This document shows positions 26,820 to 35,516 of a stretch of 64,000 nucleotides of DNA, in pieces. Under the pieces are notes generated by a model. It did not search any database. It worked only from the letters and a program-made list of their open reading frames with translations, and had not been told where the DNA came from. Position numbers and translations under genes: made by a program. This DNA is from Microbacterium oleivorans (GTDB lineage Bacteria > Actinomycetota > Actinomycetes > Actinomycetales > Microbacteriaceae), in contig NZ_CP058316.1 in NCBI RefSeq assembly GCF_013389665.1, forward strand, positions 2,604,001-2,668,000, in the 5' to 3' direction. Numbering within the stretch: position 1 is the first letter of the stretch; each line of letters opens with the position of its first letter.

Positions 26820-27683
26820 CTACTTCAGCAACCGGGAGAGGCGCCGGTCGGCGAGCAGCTTGCCGCCGGTCTGGCAGGTGGGGCAGTACTCCAGGCTGTT
26901 GTCGGCGAAGAAGACGCTGCGCACCTCGTCGCCGCAGACGGGACACGCCTCGCCGCGGCGGCCGTGGACCCGCATGCCGCGGCGCTTGGCATCCTTGAGA
27001 TCGGCGGGCGGCTTGCCGGATGCCGCGGCGACGGCCTCGGTCAGCGTCGCCGAGAGGGCGGCGAACAACCGGTCGATCTCCGCGTCGTCCAGGGTCGCGG
27101 CCAGGGCGTAGGGCGACATCTTCGCGGCGTGGAGGATCTCGTCGGAGTAGGCGTTCCCGATCCCCGCCACGATCGACTGGTCGCGCAGCACGCCCTTGAT
27201 CTGGGTGCGCCGGCCCGCGAGCAGGCTCGCGAGCGTGTCGCGGTCGAACGAGGGATCGAGGGGATCGGGACCCAGCCGCGCGATACCGGGCACTTCGGCG
27301 GGATCGCGGACGACGTAGACGGCGAGGGACTTCTTCGTACCCGCCTCGGTGAGGTCGAACCCGGAGTCGTCGTCGAACCCCACCCGGAGCGCGATCGGGG
27401 TCTTGCCGGGGCGGATGACGGTGGCGGGGAGCTGGTCGTACCAGCGCAGCCAGCCGGCCTTGGCGAGGTGGAACACGAGGTGCGAGCCGGCATCGGTGGC
27501 GAGGTCGACGAACTTCCCGTGGCGGGCGGCCGCCGTCACCGTCGTCCCCTCGAGTGCCTCGATCGGCGGGTCGTAGGTCTTCAGGGCGGCGATCGCGCTC
27601 ACCCGGGCCCGGACGATGCGCCGCCCCGAGAGTCGCTCGCCGAGGTAGTCGACGAGCCCCTGCACTTCCGGCATCTCGGGCAT
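26820..27683 (-). CDS. Fpg/Nei family DNA glycosylase
   Basis: A base-excision repair enzyme for oxidised bases. The 287-residue protein begins MPEMPEVQ, giving the catalytic N-terminal Pro and Glu after Met removal. It has a conserved lysine in RHGKFVDL, the H2TH segment VLRDQSIVAGIGNAYSDEILHAA, and a zinc finger CPVC...CPTC. After the finger, QTGGK carries lysine where Fpg enzymes carry the 8-oxoG-probing arginine, a difference also seen in some actinobacterial Nei-like proteins. ATG 27683 is favoured by the catalytic Pro position and by a CAGGAT -10 box six bases upstream. Confidence 0.92.
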   Translation of the reverse strand: MPEMPEVQGLVDYLGERLSGRRIVRARVSAIAALKTYDPPIEALEGTTVTAAARHGKFVDLATDAGSHLVFHLAKAGWLRWYDQLPATVIRPGKTPIALRVGFDDDSGFDLTEAGTKKSLAVYVVRDPAEVPGIARLGPDPLDPSFDRDTLASLLAGRRTQIKGVLRDQSIVAGIGNAYSDEILHAAKMSPYALAATLDDAEIDRLFAALSATLTEAVAAASGKPPADLKDAKRRGMRVHGRRGEACPVCGDEVRSVFFADNSLEYCPTCQTGGKLLADRRLSRLLK

Positions 27684-27689
27684 GGCGTC

Positions 27690-27695
27690 ATCCTG
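27690..27695 (-). promoter_or_regulatory. -10 box of a leaderless promoter for the Fpg/Nei gene
   Basis: CAGGAT on the minus strand is followed by six bases and then ATG 27683. Confidence 0.4.
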
Positions 27696-27765
27696 CCATG
27701 CCCCGTGGCCGCGGAGCAGGGCCTTGCATCCCGAGCCGGGGACGCCGCTGCGGCCCGGCGATAAG

Positions 27766-28104
27766 TCAGTCGGGGAGTACCGGCCAGGGCTGCGGCGCGA
27801 GGTCATCGGTGGGCAGGATGCCGGCGATCCACCCGTCGTGGCGGCCCCGGAGGTCCGAGAGCCCCCGGCGCACCAGTCCCTCGTAGCGGAAGCCCAGGCT
27901 GCGGGCCGTCCGCGCCGACGCGACGTTGCCGACGATGGCCCGCCACTCGATGCGGGCCAGCGACAGCGAGCGGGAGAAGCCGAAGTCGACCACGACCCGG
28001 GCGGCCTCGCCCATGTAGCCGTTGCCGCGGGCGGCGGCATCCATCCAGAACCCGATCTCGGCCGCGCCGCCCGGGCTCGTGCCGCGGAGGGTCACCGGAT
28101 GCAT
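27766..28104 (-). CDS. GNAT acetyltransferase (RimJ/RimL type), internally shortened
   Basis: The 112-residue product keeps the second half of a RimJ/RimL N-acetyltransferase: EIGFWMDAAARGNGYMGEAARVVVDFGF is the acetyl-CoA binding motif A, followed by RIEWRAIVGNVASARTARSLGFRYEG. Relatives are about 180 residues, so some 65-70 residues (strands 1-3 and the first helices) are missing. The first nine residues MHPVTLRGT look like a normal GNAT N-terminus joined in frame to the middle. A TAGGGT -10 box six bases upstream supports ATG 28104, and an in-frame stop lies just before it. Probably non-functional, or an assembly deletion. Confidence 0.6.
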   Translation of the reverse strand: MHPVTLRGTSPGGAAEIGFWMDAAARGNGYMGEAARVVVDFGFSRSLSLARIEWRAIVGNVASARTARSLGFRYEGLVRRGLSDLRGRHDGWIAGILPTDDLAPQPWPVLPD

Positions 28105-28110
28105 GCCCCG

Positions 28111-28116
28111 ACCCTA
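28111..28116 (-). promoter_or_regulatory. -10 box of a leaderless promoter for the shortened GNAT gene
   Basis: TAGGGT on the minus strand is separated by six bases from ATG 28104. It fits the promoter pattern of intact genes in this window. Confidence 0.4.
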
Positions 28117-28182
28117 CCCAGCTCCGTGGGGGTGCCGATGGTCGCCGCCCCCGCGTCGCGAGCGGCCGCGCCGCCCGCCGGG

Positions 28183-28653
28183 TCAGGTCGAGGGGTTCTG
28201 CGAGATGTAGACCGCCATCGCGGCGAGGTTCGACAGCGGCGCCATCGCTCCGTTCCCCGGCGCATCGAACACCAGCGCCTCCACGCCCGCCTCCGCGTAC
28301 GAGGCCACCCATGCGGCGGCGGCGGGCAGCGGGACGGCGAGCATCCTCGACGCCTCGTCCTCGGGGAGGCCGAACCCGAGTGCCGCCTCGTGGGCGCGGT
28401 CCGCCGTGGAGAAGGCGAAGATCACCGCCCCCTCGTCCGTGCTCAGGGCGAAGGGCGTCGGCTCGTCGTCGGATCCGCGCGCCAGGAAGAGCCAGCGTTC
28501 GAGCGCGAAAGCCGCGCGCCACAGGCGTTCCTGCACCGCGGCGTCGGCCGGCGCCTGCCGGGACGCCGCGGCGGCGGCATCGAGTTCGGCCAGGAGCTCC
28601 GGGGCGGGCTCGGCCGGGAGACCCTGCGGCGCCGATGCCTCGGATTCAGACAC
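28183..28653 (-). CDS. SseB-like domain protein
   Basis: A 156-residue acidic cytosolic protein. The core (about 40-150) has the alternating [17 protein letters not shown]...PFALSTDEGAVIFAFSTADRAHEAAL pattern of the SseB N-terminal domain, found in many actinobacterial proteins of unknown role. An Ala/Glu-rich tail precedes it. It overlaps the trpS stop by 8 bp and is read from the trpS transcript, so expression with TrpRS is likely, though a functional link is not established. Confidence 0.8.
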   Translation of the reverse strand: MSESEASAPQGLPAEPAPELLAELDAAAAASRQAPADAAVQERLWRAAFALERWLFLARGSDDEPTPFALSTDEGAVIFAFSTADRAHEAALGFGLPEDEASRMLAVPLPAAAAWVASYAEAGVEALVFDAPGNGAMAPLSNLAAMAVYISQNPST

Positions 28654-29650
28654 GTCGCAGCAGCCCCATCTTGTCGTACACCTCGGCGAGGGTGCGATCG
28701 GCGACCTCGTCGGCGCGCGCGGCGTTGGCTGCGAGAACCCGGTCGAGCTCGGCGGGGTCGTCCAGCAGCTCGAGGGCGCGCTCGCGGACGGGACCGAACT
28801 CCGAGACGACCACGTCGGCCAGACCCTTCTTGAAGTCGCCGTAGCCGCGGCCGGCGTACTCGTCTTCGATCGCGGGGATCTGCCGCCCCGTCAGCGCCGC
28901 GTAGATCACCAGGAGGTTCGACACCCCGGGCTTGTTTTCGCGGTCGTACCGCACCGTGCCCTCCGAGTCGGTGACGGCCCGCATGACCTTCTTCGCCGAG
29001 ACCTTCGGATCATCCAGGAGCCACAGCACGCCGGCATCCGACTCGGCCGACTTCGACATCTTCGACGTCGGGTTCTGCAGATCGTAGATGCGTGCGGTGT
29101 CCTGCTGGATCACGGGCATCGGCACGCGGAAGGTCTCGCCGTAGCGGGAGTTGAAGCGCTCGGCGAGGGTGCGCGTGAGCTCGACGTGCTGCTTCTGGTC
29201 GTCGCCCACGGGCACGATGTCGGTCTGGTAGAGCAGGATGTCGGCGGCCATGAGCACCGGGTAGGTGAACAGCCCCACCGACGTCGCGTCGGCGCCGTAG
29301 CGCTGCGACTTGTCCTTGAACTGCGTCATCCGCCCCGCCTCCCCGAAACCGGTGAGGGTGGAGAGGATCCACGCGAGCTCGGCGTGAGCGCGGACGTGCG
29401 ACTGCACGTACAGCGTCGACCGCGAGGGCTCGATGCCCGCGGCGATGTACTGCGCGGCCGTCCGGCGCGTCTTCGCGCGCAGCTCGGCCGGATCGTTCGG
29501 CTGCGTCAGAGCGTGCAGGTCGACGACCGAGAAGTACGCGTCGTAGGTCTCCTGCAGATCGCGCCACTGCATGAGAGCCCCGATGTAGTTGCCGATCTGG
29601 AGCGAATCGGCGGACGGCTGCATTCCGGAGTACAGGCGGGGCTTGGTCAC
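28646..29650 (-). CDS. trpS: tryptophanyl-tRNA synthetase
   Basis: Class I synthetase charging tRNA-Trp. The 334-residue protein is the usual bacterial length and has GMQPSADSLQIGNYIGA (9-25), DLHALT, MAADILLYQTDIVPVGDDQKQH and the KMSKS loop (197-201). In the HIGH-equivalent the first histidine is replaced by glutamine (Q18 in SLQIGN rather than SLHLGN), which is worth noting although the rest is intact. GTG 29650 is the start, with a TAGACT -10 box six bases before it. Confidence 0.96.
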   Translation of the reverse strand: MTKPRLYSGMQPSADSLQIGNYIGALMQWRDLQETYDAYFSVVDLHALTQPNDPAELRAKTRRTAAQYIAAGIEPSRSTLYVQSHVRAHAELAWILSTLTGFGEAGRMTQFKDKSQRYGADATSVGLFTYPVLMAADILLYQTDIVPVGDDQKQHVELTRTLAERFNSRYGETFRVPMPVIQQDTARIYDLQNPTSKMSKSAESDAGVLWLLDDPKVSAKKVMRAVTDSEGTVRYDRENKPGVSNLLVIYAALTGRQIPAIEDEYAGRGYGDFKKGLADVVVSEFGPVRERALELLDDPAELDRVLAANAARADEVADRTLAEVYDKMGLLRRV

Positions 29651-29656
29651 CCCACG

Positions 29657-29662
29657 AGTCTA
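29657..29662 (-). promoter_or_regulatory. -10 box of a leaderless promoter for trpS
   Basis: TAGACT on the minus strand is followed by six bases and then GTG 29650. Confidence 0.5.
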
Positions 29663-29729
29663 CGGGCGCGACAGGGCCACTCGCGGGCGCGCGGCGAGAC
29701 GCCGACCGCTCGCCACCCTGCGTGCGGTC

Positions 29730-30569
29730 TCAGCCCGGGAGGCCGTAGTCGGCGACGACCGGGGCGTGGTCGCTCCACCGGGTGTCCCACGAGGGCGCGC
29801 GGACGACGCGGTAGTCGCTCACGCGGTCTGCGAGGGCCGGGGTCGCCAGGTGGTAGTCGATGCGCCATCCGGTGTCGGTGTCGAAGGCCTTCCCGCGGTT
29901 GGACCACCACGTGTACGGGCCGTCGACCTCGCCGGCGAACCGACGCCCGACATCGACCCAGCCGAGTCCGGTGCCGCGTTCGCCGTCGACGGTGTCGACC
30001 GGCTCGCCCGCGGGCGCGGTGAAGCGGTCGAAGTAGGCGCGCTCGCGGGGGAGGAAGCCCGCCTTCTTGCGGTTGCCGCGCCAGTTGCGGATGTCGAACT
30101 CGCGGTGGCCGACGTTCAGGTCGCCGGTGATGACGGCGAGGTCGCCGAGCTGCGGCATCCGCCTCTCCATCGCGTCGAGGAAGGCGTACTTCGCGATCTG
30201 CTTCTCGGTGTCGGCCTCTCCGGTGAACACGTACGCGCTCACGACGGTGAGGTGCTCGCCGGCCACCTCGATGTCGGCCTCGACCCACCGCCCCTTCGAG
30301 TCGACGTCGTCGTCGCCGAGCTCGACGCGCCAGACGTCGAGCGGCTCGCGCGCCGCGATCGCGACGCCGGCCCGGCCCTTGGCGAGCGCCTCGTCCGAGA
30401 CGATGTGCCACCCGGGCAGTGCCGCCGCCAGGTCGGATGCCGCGGCGCGCACCTCCTGCAGGGTCAGGATGTCGACATCGGCGGTCTCGAGCCAGGCGTG
30501 CATCCCTTTGCGGGCGGCGGCGCGGATGCCGTTGACGTTGACGGAGGCGATGCGGAGGTCACGGGGCAC
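29730..30569 (-). CDS. xthA: exodeoxyribonuclease III / AP endonuclease
   Basis: Cleaves the backbone 5' to abasic sites during base-excision repair. The 279-residue protein of the exonuclease-endonuclease-phosphatase fold has SVNVNGIRAA (9-18), the metal glutamate E39 in TLQEVRA, VITGDLNVGHREFDI, and the C-terminal WSDHAPVVADY with the catalytic Asp-His. GTG 30569 start. It lies near the Fpg/Nei glycosylase, a complementary repair activity, but in a separate transcription unit. Confidence 0.95.
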   Translation of the reverse strand: MPRDLRIASVNVNGIRAAARKGMHAWLETADVDILTLQEVRAAASDLAAALPGWHIVSDEALAKGRAGVAIAAREPLDVWRVELGDDDVDSKGRWVEADIEVAGEHLTVVSAYVFTGEADTEKQIAKYAFLDAMERRMPQLGDLAVITGDLNVGHREFDIRNWRGNRKKAGFLPRERAYFDRFTAPAGEPVDTVDGERGTGLGWVDVGRRFAGEVDGPYTWWSNRGKAFDTDTGWRIDYHLATPALADRVSDYRVVRAPSWDTRWSDHAPVVADYGLPG

Positions 30570-30576
30570 GCCTTCC

Positions 30577-30582
30577 AGCGTA
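30577..30582 (-). promoter_or_regulatory. -10 box of a leaderless promoter for xthA
   Basis: TACGCT on the minus strand lies seven bases before GTG 30569. Confidence 0.45.
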
Positions 30583-30599
30583 ATCGGAGGCTCGGACGC

Positions 30600-31760
30600 T
30601 CAATCCGAGCGTCGTGGCTCGTCGTCGAGGCGCGCGAGCAGCTCGCGCGCGCGCCGGACATCGCGACGCGCCGACATCCGGTGCCACCAGTCGGCGTCGG
30701 CGAGGGCGTGCTCGGCGTCGCGGACCTGGGCCTGCGCCACCACCCGGAGCGCACGGCGTTCGTCGGCTCGGCGCTCGGCGTCCGTTCGCACGACGAGGGG
30801 GATCCCGTCGTCGGCGGCCGATACGGCGACCCAGGATGCAGCCACGAGGATGACGATGCCCGCCAGTCGCAGCCACAGCAGGAAGCCGATCAGCACGGAG
30901 AACGTCGCCAGCAGCGGGTTGGTGGGGGAGTAGACGGCGAGGAAGCCGGCTCCCAGTTGCAGGATGCTCAGAGCCGCGCCGCCGAAGAGCGAGCCGGGCA
31001 TGATCTTGCGCCACGGCAGCGAGGTTCCGGTGAGGAAGCGGATGAGCGCGGTCAGCGCCGCGGAGTTGAGAACGATGGCGACGAGCACCGATGCCAGACG
31101 GCTGAGCACGTCGATCGTGGTGGACTCGTAGGGGACGTCGAGCAGGTCGAACAGCTGCCGTACGATGCCGCCGGCGATCAGCCCGAGCGCGGCGCCGAGC
31201 ACGAGAGCGAGTCCGAACAGCAGCGCGGCGCCGAAGTCGCGCAGCTTCAGCAGCACGTAGTTGCGGGTGTCGAAGGGGAGGCCGAAGATGTCGCGCACCG
31301 CGCGGCGGGTGAAGGTGACGAACCCGATGGCGGTCCAGACGGCCACACCCAGCGCGACCGCACCGGTCACGGCGAGCACGCTGCCGCTGTTGCGGGCGAT
31401 GTCGGCGACGTCCTCGGGCGCGACGGGCCCGGCGCCGGAGATCAGGCCCGGGATGTAGGAGTTGACCACGCCGATGAGGGCGTCGATGGCCATCGACGAC
31501 CCGCCGAGCCACAGGCCCACCACGGCGAAGGCGCTGTAGATCGTCGCGAACAGTGCGAACAGCGACTGGTAGCTGATGCTCGCAGCGAGGAGGAACCCGT
31601 TGTGCTGCAGGAAGTGCCGCCACACGCGGATGGGGAACCAGCCGAGCGTGCGACGGGTGATCGTCGTCGCACGCTCGATGGGCTGATCGAGCCGCTCACG
31701 CAGTCGTGAGGACTCCCACTTCTCGCGCAGCGCCTCGGTGTCGGCGGGGTCGGAGCTCAC
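30600..31760 (-). CDS. YihY/BrkB family membrane protein
   Basis: A 386-residue integral membrane protein with six predicted helices between about residues 55 and 320 and charged cytosolic tails. The first helix region SISYQSLFALFATIYSAF and the central ARNSG...GFVTFTRRAVRDIFGL and RNYVLLKLRDFGAALLFG segments are typical of the YihY/BrkB family, once misnamed ribonuclease BN. Its function is unsettled. GTG 31760 is preferred: a TACATT box lies seven bases upstream. Confidence 0.9.
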   Translation of the reverse strand: MSSDPADTEALREKWESSRLRERLDQPIERATTITRRTLGWFPIRVWRHFLQHNGFLLAASISYQSLFALFATIYSAFAVVGLWLGGSSMAIDALIGVVNSYIPGLISGAGPVAPEDVADIARNSGSVLAVTGAVALGVAVWTAIGFVTFTRRAVRDIFGLPFDTRNYVLLKLRDFGAALLFGLALVLGAALGLIAGGIVRQLFDLLDVPYESTTIDVLSRLASVLVAIVLNSAALTALIRFLTGTSLPWRKIMPGSLFGGAALSILQLGAGFLAVYSPTNPLLATFSVLIGFLLWLRLAGIVILVAASWVAVSAADDGIPLVVRTDAERRADERRALRVVAQAQVRDAEHALADADWWHRMSARRDVRRARELLARLDDEPRRSD

Positions 31761-31767
31761 GTCCTCG

Positions 31768-31773
31768 AATGTA
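31768..31773 (-). promoter_or_regulatory. -10 box of a leaderless promoter for the YihY gene
   Basis: TACATT on the minus strand is followed by seven bases and then GTG 31760. Confidence 0.45.
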
Positions 31774-31817
31774 CCGGCAGCGCGTCGGCGACCCGATCGG
31801 GCTCAGGCCCGATCCGA

Positions 31818-32576
31818 TCACCGGCCGCGCAGAACCGCCTGCTTGACCTCGGCGATGGCCTTGGTCACCTCGATGCCGCGGGGGCACGCCTCGGTGCAGT
31901 TGAAGGTCGTGCGGCAGCGCCAGACGCCCTCCTTGTCGTTGAGGATGTCCAGGCGCACGTCGCCGGCGTCGTCGCGCGAGTCGAAGATGAACCGGTGCGC
32001 GTTGACGATGGCCGCGGGGCCGAAGTACTGCCCGTCGGTCCAGAAGACCGGGCACGACGAGGTGCAGGCGGCGCACAGGATGCACTTGGTGGTGTCGTCG
32101 AAGATCGCCCGGTCGGCGATCGACTGCACGCGCTCCTTGCCCGCCTCTGGCTTGGAGTTGGCGATGAGGAACGGCTGCACGTCGCGGTAGGAGGCGAAGA
32201 ACGGCTCCATGTCGACGACGAGGTCCTTCTCCAGCGGCAGGCCCTTGATCGCCTCGACGTAGATCGGCTGCGAGATGTCGAGGTCCTTGATCAGCGTCTT
32301 GCACGCGAGCCGGTTGCGTCCGTTGATGCGCATGGCGTCAGAGCCGCAGATGCCGTGCGCGCACGACCGGCGGAAGGTGAGCGAGCCGTCGACCTCCCAC
32401 TTGATCTTGTGCAGCGCATCGAGAACGCGGTCGGTCGAGTAGAGCTCGACGTCGTAGTCGACCCAGCGGGGCTCGTCGTCGACCTCGGGGTCGAAGCGGC
32501 GGATGATGAAGGTGACCAGGAACGACTGGATGCCGGTGTCGTTCGTGACTTCCGTCTCGGGAGCGACGAGGGTCAT
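31818..32576 (-). CDS. sdhB: succinate dehydrogenase iron-sulfur subunit
   Basis: Passes electrons from the SdhA flavin to the membrane quinone site. The 252-residue protein carries the [2Fe-2S] cysteines in RRSCAHGICGSDAMRING...LAC and the two clusters in CILCAACTSSCP and CRTTFNCTEACPRG. Last gene of the sdhCDAB operon; its ATG at 32576 shares a base with the sdhA stop (TGATG). Confidence 0.97.
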   Translation of the reverse strand: MTLVAPETEVTNDTGIQSFLVTFIIRRFDPEVDDEPRWVDYDVELYSTDRVLDALHKIKWEVDGSLTFRRSCAHGICGSDAMRINGRNRLACKTLIKDLDISQPIYVEAIKGLPLEKDLVVDMEPFFASYRDVQPFLIANSKPEAGKERVQSIADRAIFDDTTKCILCAACTSSCPVFWTDGQYFGPAAIVNAHRFIFDSRDDAGDVRLDILNDKEGVWRCRTTFNCTEACPRGIEVTKAIAEVKQAVLRGR

Positions 32577-34402
32577 CAGTACTTCCTTTCCAGCGGCGGG
32601 TACCGCAGTTCGCCCGCCTCGTTCTTGGTGAACACGACGGGCTTCCAGTCGAGCCGGATGTGGTCCTCGGCGTGCGACGAGTGCGGGTCGCCCGAGAGGT
32701 AGGCCATCGTGTGCTTCATGTAGTTCTCGTCATCGCGCGTGGGGAAGTCGTCGCGCATGTGTCCGCCGCGGCTCTCCTTGCGGTTGCGGGCGGCGACCAC
32801 GACCACCTCGGCGATGTCGAGGAGGAAGCCGAGCTCGACGGCTTCGAGCAGGTCGGTGTTGAACCGCTTGCCCTTGTCGTCGACGTGGATGTTCTTGAAC
32901 CGCTCGCGCAGATCGGCGATGACATCCATGACGTGCAGGAGCGACTCCTCGGTGCGGAACACCTGAGCGCCCTTGTCCATCTCGTCCTGGAGGGTCTTGC
33001 GGAGCACCGCGATGCGCTCGGTGCCGGGGTTGTCGCGGACGCTCTCGATGAGGTCGCGCACCGCGGCGGCGGGGTTCTCGGGCAGCGGCACGAAGTCCGC
33101 GGTCTTGACGTACTCGACCGCATTGCGACCGGCGCGCTTGCCGAAGACGTTGATGTCCAGGAGCGAGTTGGTGCCCAGGCGGTTGGAGCCGTGCACCGAG
33201 ACGCAGGCGCACTCGCCCGCGGCGTACAGCCCGGGGACGACGGTGGTGTTGTCGGAGAGCACCTCGGCCTTGACGTTGGTCGGGATGCCGCCCATCGCGT
33301 AGTGGGCGGTGGGCATGACCGGCACGGGCTCGACCACGGGGTCGACACCGAGGTAGGTGCGCGCGAACTCGGTGATGTCGGGGAGCTTGGTCTCCAGCAC
33401 CTCGGCGCCCAGGTGGGTGCAGTCCAGGAGCACGTAATCCCGGTGCGGGCCGGCACCGCGCCCCTCGGCGACCTCCTGCTGCATGCAGCGCGAGACGATG
33501 TCGCGCGGCGCCAGGTCCTTGATGGTCGGGGCATAGCGCTCCATGAAGCGCTCGCCCGAGGCGTTGCGGAGGATCGCGCCCTCGCCGCGCGCGCCCTCGG
33601 TGAGGAGGATGCCGAGGCCGGCGAGCCCGGTCGGGTGGAACTGGAAGAACTCCATGTCCTCCAGCGGCAGTCCCTTGCGCCAGACGATTCCCACGCCGTC
33701 GCCGGTGAGGGTGTGGGCGTTGGAGGTGGTCTTGTAGATTTTGCCGAAGCCGCCGGTGGCGAAGATCACCGCCTTCGAGTGGAAGACGTGCAGGTCGCCC
33801 GTGGCGAGGTCGTAGGCCACGACGCCGGCGGTCTGGGTGGATCCGTCCTCCGCGGTGATCGTGATGAGGTCGAGCACGTAGTACTCGTTGAAGAAGTTGA
33901 TGCCCAGCTTGACGCAGTTCTGGAACAGCGTCTGCAGGATCATGTGACCGGTGCGGTCGGCGGCGTAGCAGGCGCGACGCACCGGCGACTTGCCGTGGTC
34001 GGCGGTGTGACCGCCGAAACGGCGCTGGTCGATCTTGCCCTCGGGGGTGCGGTTGAACGGCAGTCCCATGTTCTCGAGGTCGATGACCGCATCGATGGCC
34101 TCTTTGGCGAGGATCTCCGCGGCGTCCTGATCGACCAGGTAGTCGCCGCCCTTGACGGTGTCGAAGGTGTGCCACTCCCAGGAGTCCTCTTCGACGTTCG
34201 CCAGCGCCGCCGCCATGCCGCCCTGAGCTGCGCCGGTGTGCGAGCGCGTCGGGTAGAGCTTGGAGATGACCGCCGTGCGGGCTCCCGGACCGGCCTCGAT
34301 CGCGGCGCGCATGCCGGCGCCGCCGGCGCCGACGATGACGATGTCGAACTGGTGGTAGTGGATGCCGTCCTTGACGACGACCTCTTCGGTGGGGGTGCTC
34401 AC
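32576..34402 (-). CDS. sdhA: succinate dehydrogenase flavoprotein subunit
   Basis: Oxidises succinate to fumarate in the TCA cycle. The 608-residue protein shows the N-terminal dinucleotide fold [28 protein letters not shown] with the histidine that covalently binds [13 protein letters not shown], the catalytic loop [27 protein letters not shown] and [22 protein letters not shown]. Full length. It starts 46 bp after sdhD. The insert-free C-terminus with RRAMxDY-like ...[13 protein letters not shown] is typical. Confidence 0.97.
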   Translation of the reverse strand: MSTPTEEVVVKDGIHYHQFDIVIVGAGGAGMRAAIEAGPGARTAVISKLYPTRSHTGAAQGGMAAALANVEEDSWEWHTFDTVKGGDYLVDQDAAEILAKEAIDAVIDLENMGLPFNRTPEGKIDQRRFGGHTADHGKSPVRRACYAADRTGHMILQTLFQNCVKLGINFFNEYYVLDLITITAEDGSTQTAGVVAYDLATGDLHVFHSKAVIFATGGFGKIYKTTSNAHTLTGDGVGIVWRKGLPLEDMEFFQFHPTGLAGLGILLTEGARGEGAILRNASGERFMERYAPTIKDLAPRDIVSRCMQQEVAEGRGAGPHRDYVLLDCTHLGAEVLETKLPDITEFARTYLGVDPVVEPVPVMPTAHYAMGGIPTNVKAEVLSDNTTVVPGLYAAGECACVSVHGSNRLGTNSLLDINVFGKRAGRNAVEYVKTADFVPLPENPAAAVRDLIESVRDNPGTERIAVLRKTLQDEMDKGAQVFRTEESLLHVMDVIADLRERFKNIHVDDKGKRFNTDLLEAVELGFLLDIAEVVVVAARNRKESRGGHMRDDFPTRDDENYMKHTMAYLSGDPHSSHAEDHIRLDWKPVVFTKNEAGELRYPPLERKY

Positions 34403-34448
34403 TCGGCGAGCCTTTCGTTGCTGTGAATCACGTCGTCGATGCGCCGGG

Positions 34449-34892
34449 TCAGCCCTGGCACATCTCCCAGAGCATGCTGTCCGACGTCACTCCCAGGCAG
34501 GGGTCGAACGTGAACACGACGAGCGTGCCCAGCAGGATCAGCAGACCGGCGGAGAGCCAGATCGCCCAGACGAGGACCTTGCGGGCGGTCGGACCGGACA
34601 CGTAGTCGTTGACGATCGTGCGCATGCCGTTCGCGCCGTGGATGAGGGCGAGCCAGAGCATCAGCACGTCCCACCACTGCCAGAACGGGCTGGCGAACTT
34701 GCCGGCGACGAAGGCGAAGTCGATGCCCTTGATGCCCTCGCCGAGCATCAGGTTGACGAAGAGGTGCCCGAAGATGAGGACGACCAGGAGCACGCCGGAG
34801 GCGCGCATGTAGACCCAGCCCCACTTCTCGAGGTTGGCGCCCTTCTTGCGGACCTGCGGGCTGCGGGGTGCGGCCAGGGTGTCGGCGGTCAT
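34449..34892 (-). CDS. sdhD: succinate dehydrogenase membrane anchor subunit
   Basis: A 147-residue three-helix anchor that with SdhC binds heme and quinone. Helices lie near 30-52, 75-98 and 110-132; [14 protein letters not shown] contains the conserved heme/quinone-site residues. ATG 34892 shares one base with the sdhC stop. The frame upstream of this ATG lies antisense to other genes and is not coding. Confidence 0.92.
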   Translation of the reverse strand: MTADTLAAPRSPQVRKKGANLEKWGWVYMRASGVLLVVLIFGHLFVNLMLGEGIKGIDFAFVAGKFASPFWQWWDVLMLWLALIHGANGMRTIVNDYVSGPTARKVLVWAIWLSAGLLILLGTLVVFTFDPCLGVTSDSMLWEMCQG

Positions 34893-35326
34893 CAGTGACC
34901 CCCTCCAATCTCGGAGAGAACGATCGGCACATGGCGCGCCGAGAATCCGATGACGGTGACGGCCCAGACCGCCAGCACGCCCCACCAGAGCTGCCGCTGG
35001 TGACGGGTCGCCCACGGCCACAGATCGACCGCGATGATGCGCAGGCCGTTGAACGCGTGGTAGACGATCGCGGCGACCAGGGCGACCTCGCCCAGCCCCA
35101 TGATCGGGTTCTTGTAGGTGCCGATGACGGCGTCGTAGGCCTCGGGCGACACGCGGATCAGCGCGGTGTCGAGCACGTGGACCAAGAGGAAGAAGAAGAT
35201 GGCGACGCCGGTGATGCGGTGAAGCACCCACGACCACATGCCCTCGTTGCCCCGGTACAGCGTGCCGCGCGGGGTCTTGGATGTGGTCTGGGCTACCGAC
35301 GGTGTGACGCGTGCTGGTGCAGACAC
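34892..35326 (-). CDS. sdhC: succinate dehydrogenase cytochrome b556 subunit
   Basis: A 144-residue three-helix membrane subunit. SWVLHRITGVAIFFFLLVHV has the conserved S/H-R quinone-site residues and heme histidine region, and YHAFNGLRIIAVDLW follows the second helix. GTG 35326 is chosen as the start because GGGAGGA lies 5 bases upstream (35332-35338). First gene of sdhCDAB. A TAGAAT box about 90 bp upstream is a promoter candidate. Confidence 0.92.
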   Translation of the reverse strand: MSAPARVTPSVAQTTSKTPRGTLYRGNEGMWSWVLHRITGVAIFFFLLVHVLDTALIRVSPEAYDAVIGTYKNPIMGLGEVALVAAIVYHAFNGLRIIAVDLWPWATRHQRQLWWGVLAVWAVTVIGFSARHVPIVLSEIGGGH

Positions 35327-35416
35327 GGTCGTCCTCCCTGGATCGAACACGGTTCGTGGGGGCGATCGATGCCCCGGTGGGGCGGTTGACCCCCGGCGTC
35401 ACATGGGCGCACATCG

Positions 35417-35422
35417 ATTCTA
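35417..35422 (-). promoter_or_regulatory. candidate -10 box for the sdhCDAB operon
   Basis: TAGAAT on the minus strand lies about 90 bp upstream of the sdhC GTG, leaving a leader of about 80 nt. No good -35 is visible. Confidence 0.35.
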
Positions 35423-35504
35423 GGCCGGGAAAAACGGGCGCGGCGACGAAGGGCACCCTAAAGAAGCGGCGTTCTTGACGGATGGGAGGCGGCCCCGACG
35501 CCGC

Positions 35505-35510
35505 TACGCT
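35505..35510 (+). promoter_or_regulatory. -10 box of a leaderless promoter for manC
   Basis: TACGCT is followed by six bases and then ATG 35517. A TTGACG at 35475-35480 is too far (24 bp) to be a normal -35. Confidence 0.45.
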
Positions 35511-35516
35511 CGGAGC

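Noticed and set aside
28406..31709. Two long plus-strand ORFs opposite trpS, xthA and yihY
   Set aside because: They are antisense shadows with no family match; the minus-strand genes are unmistakable.
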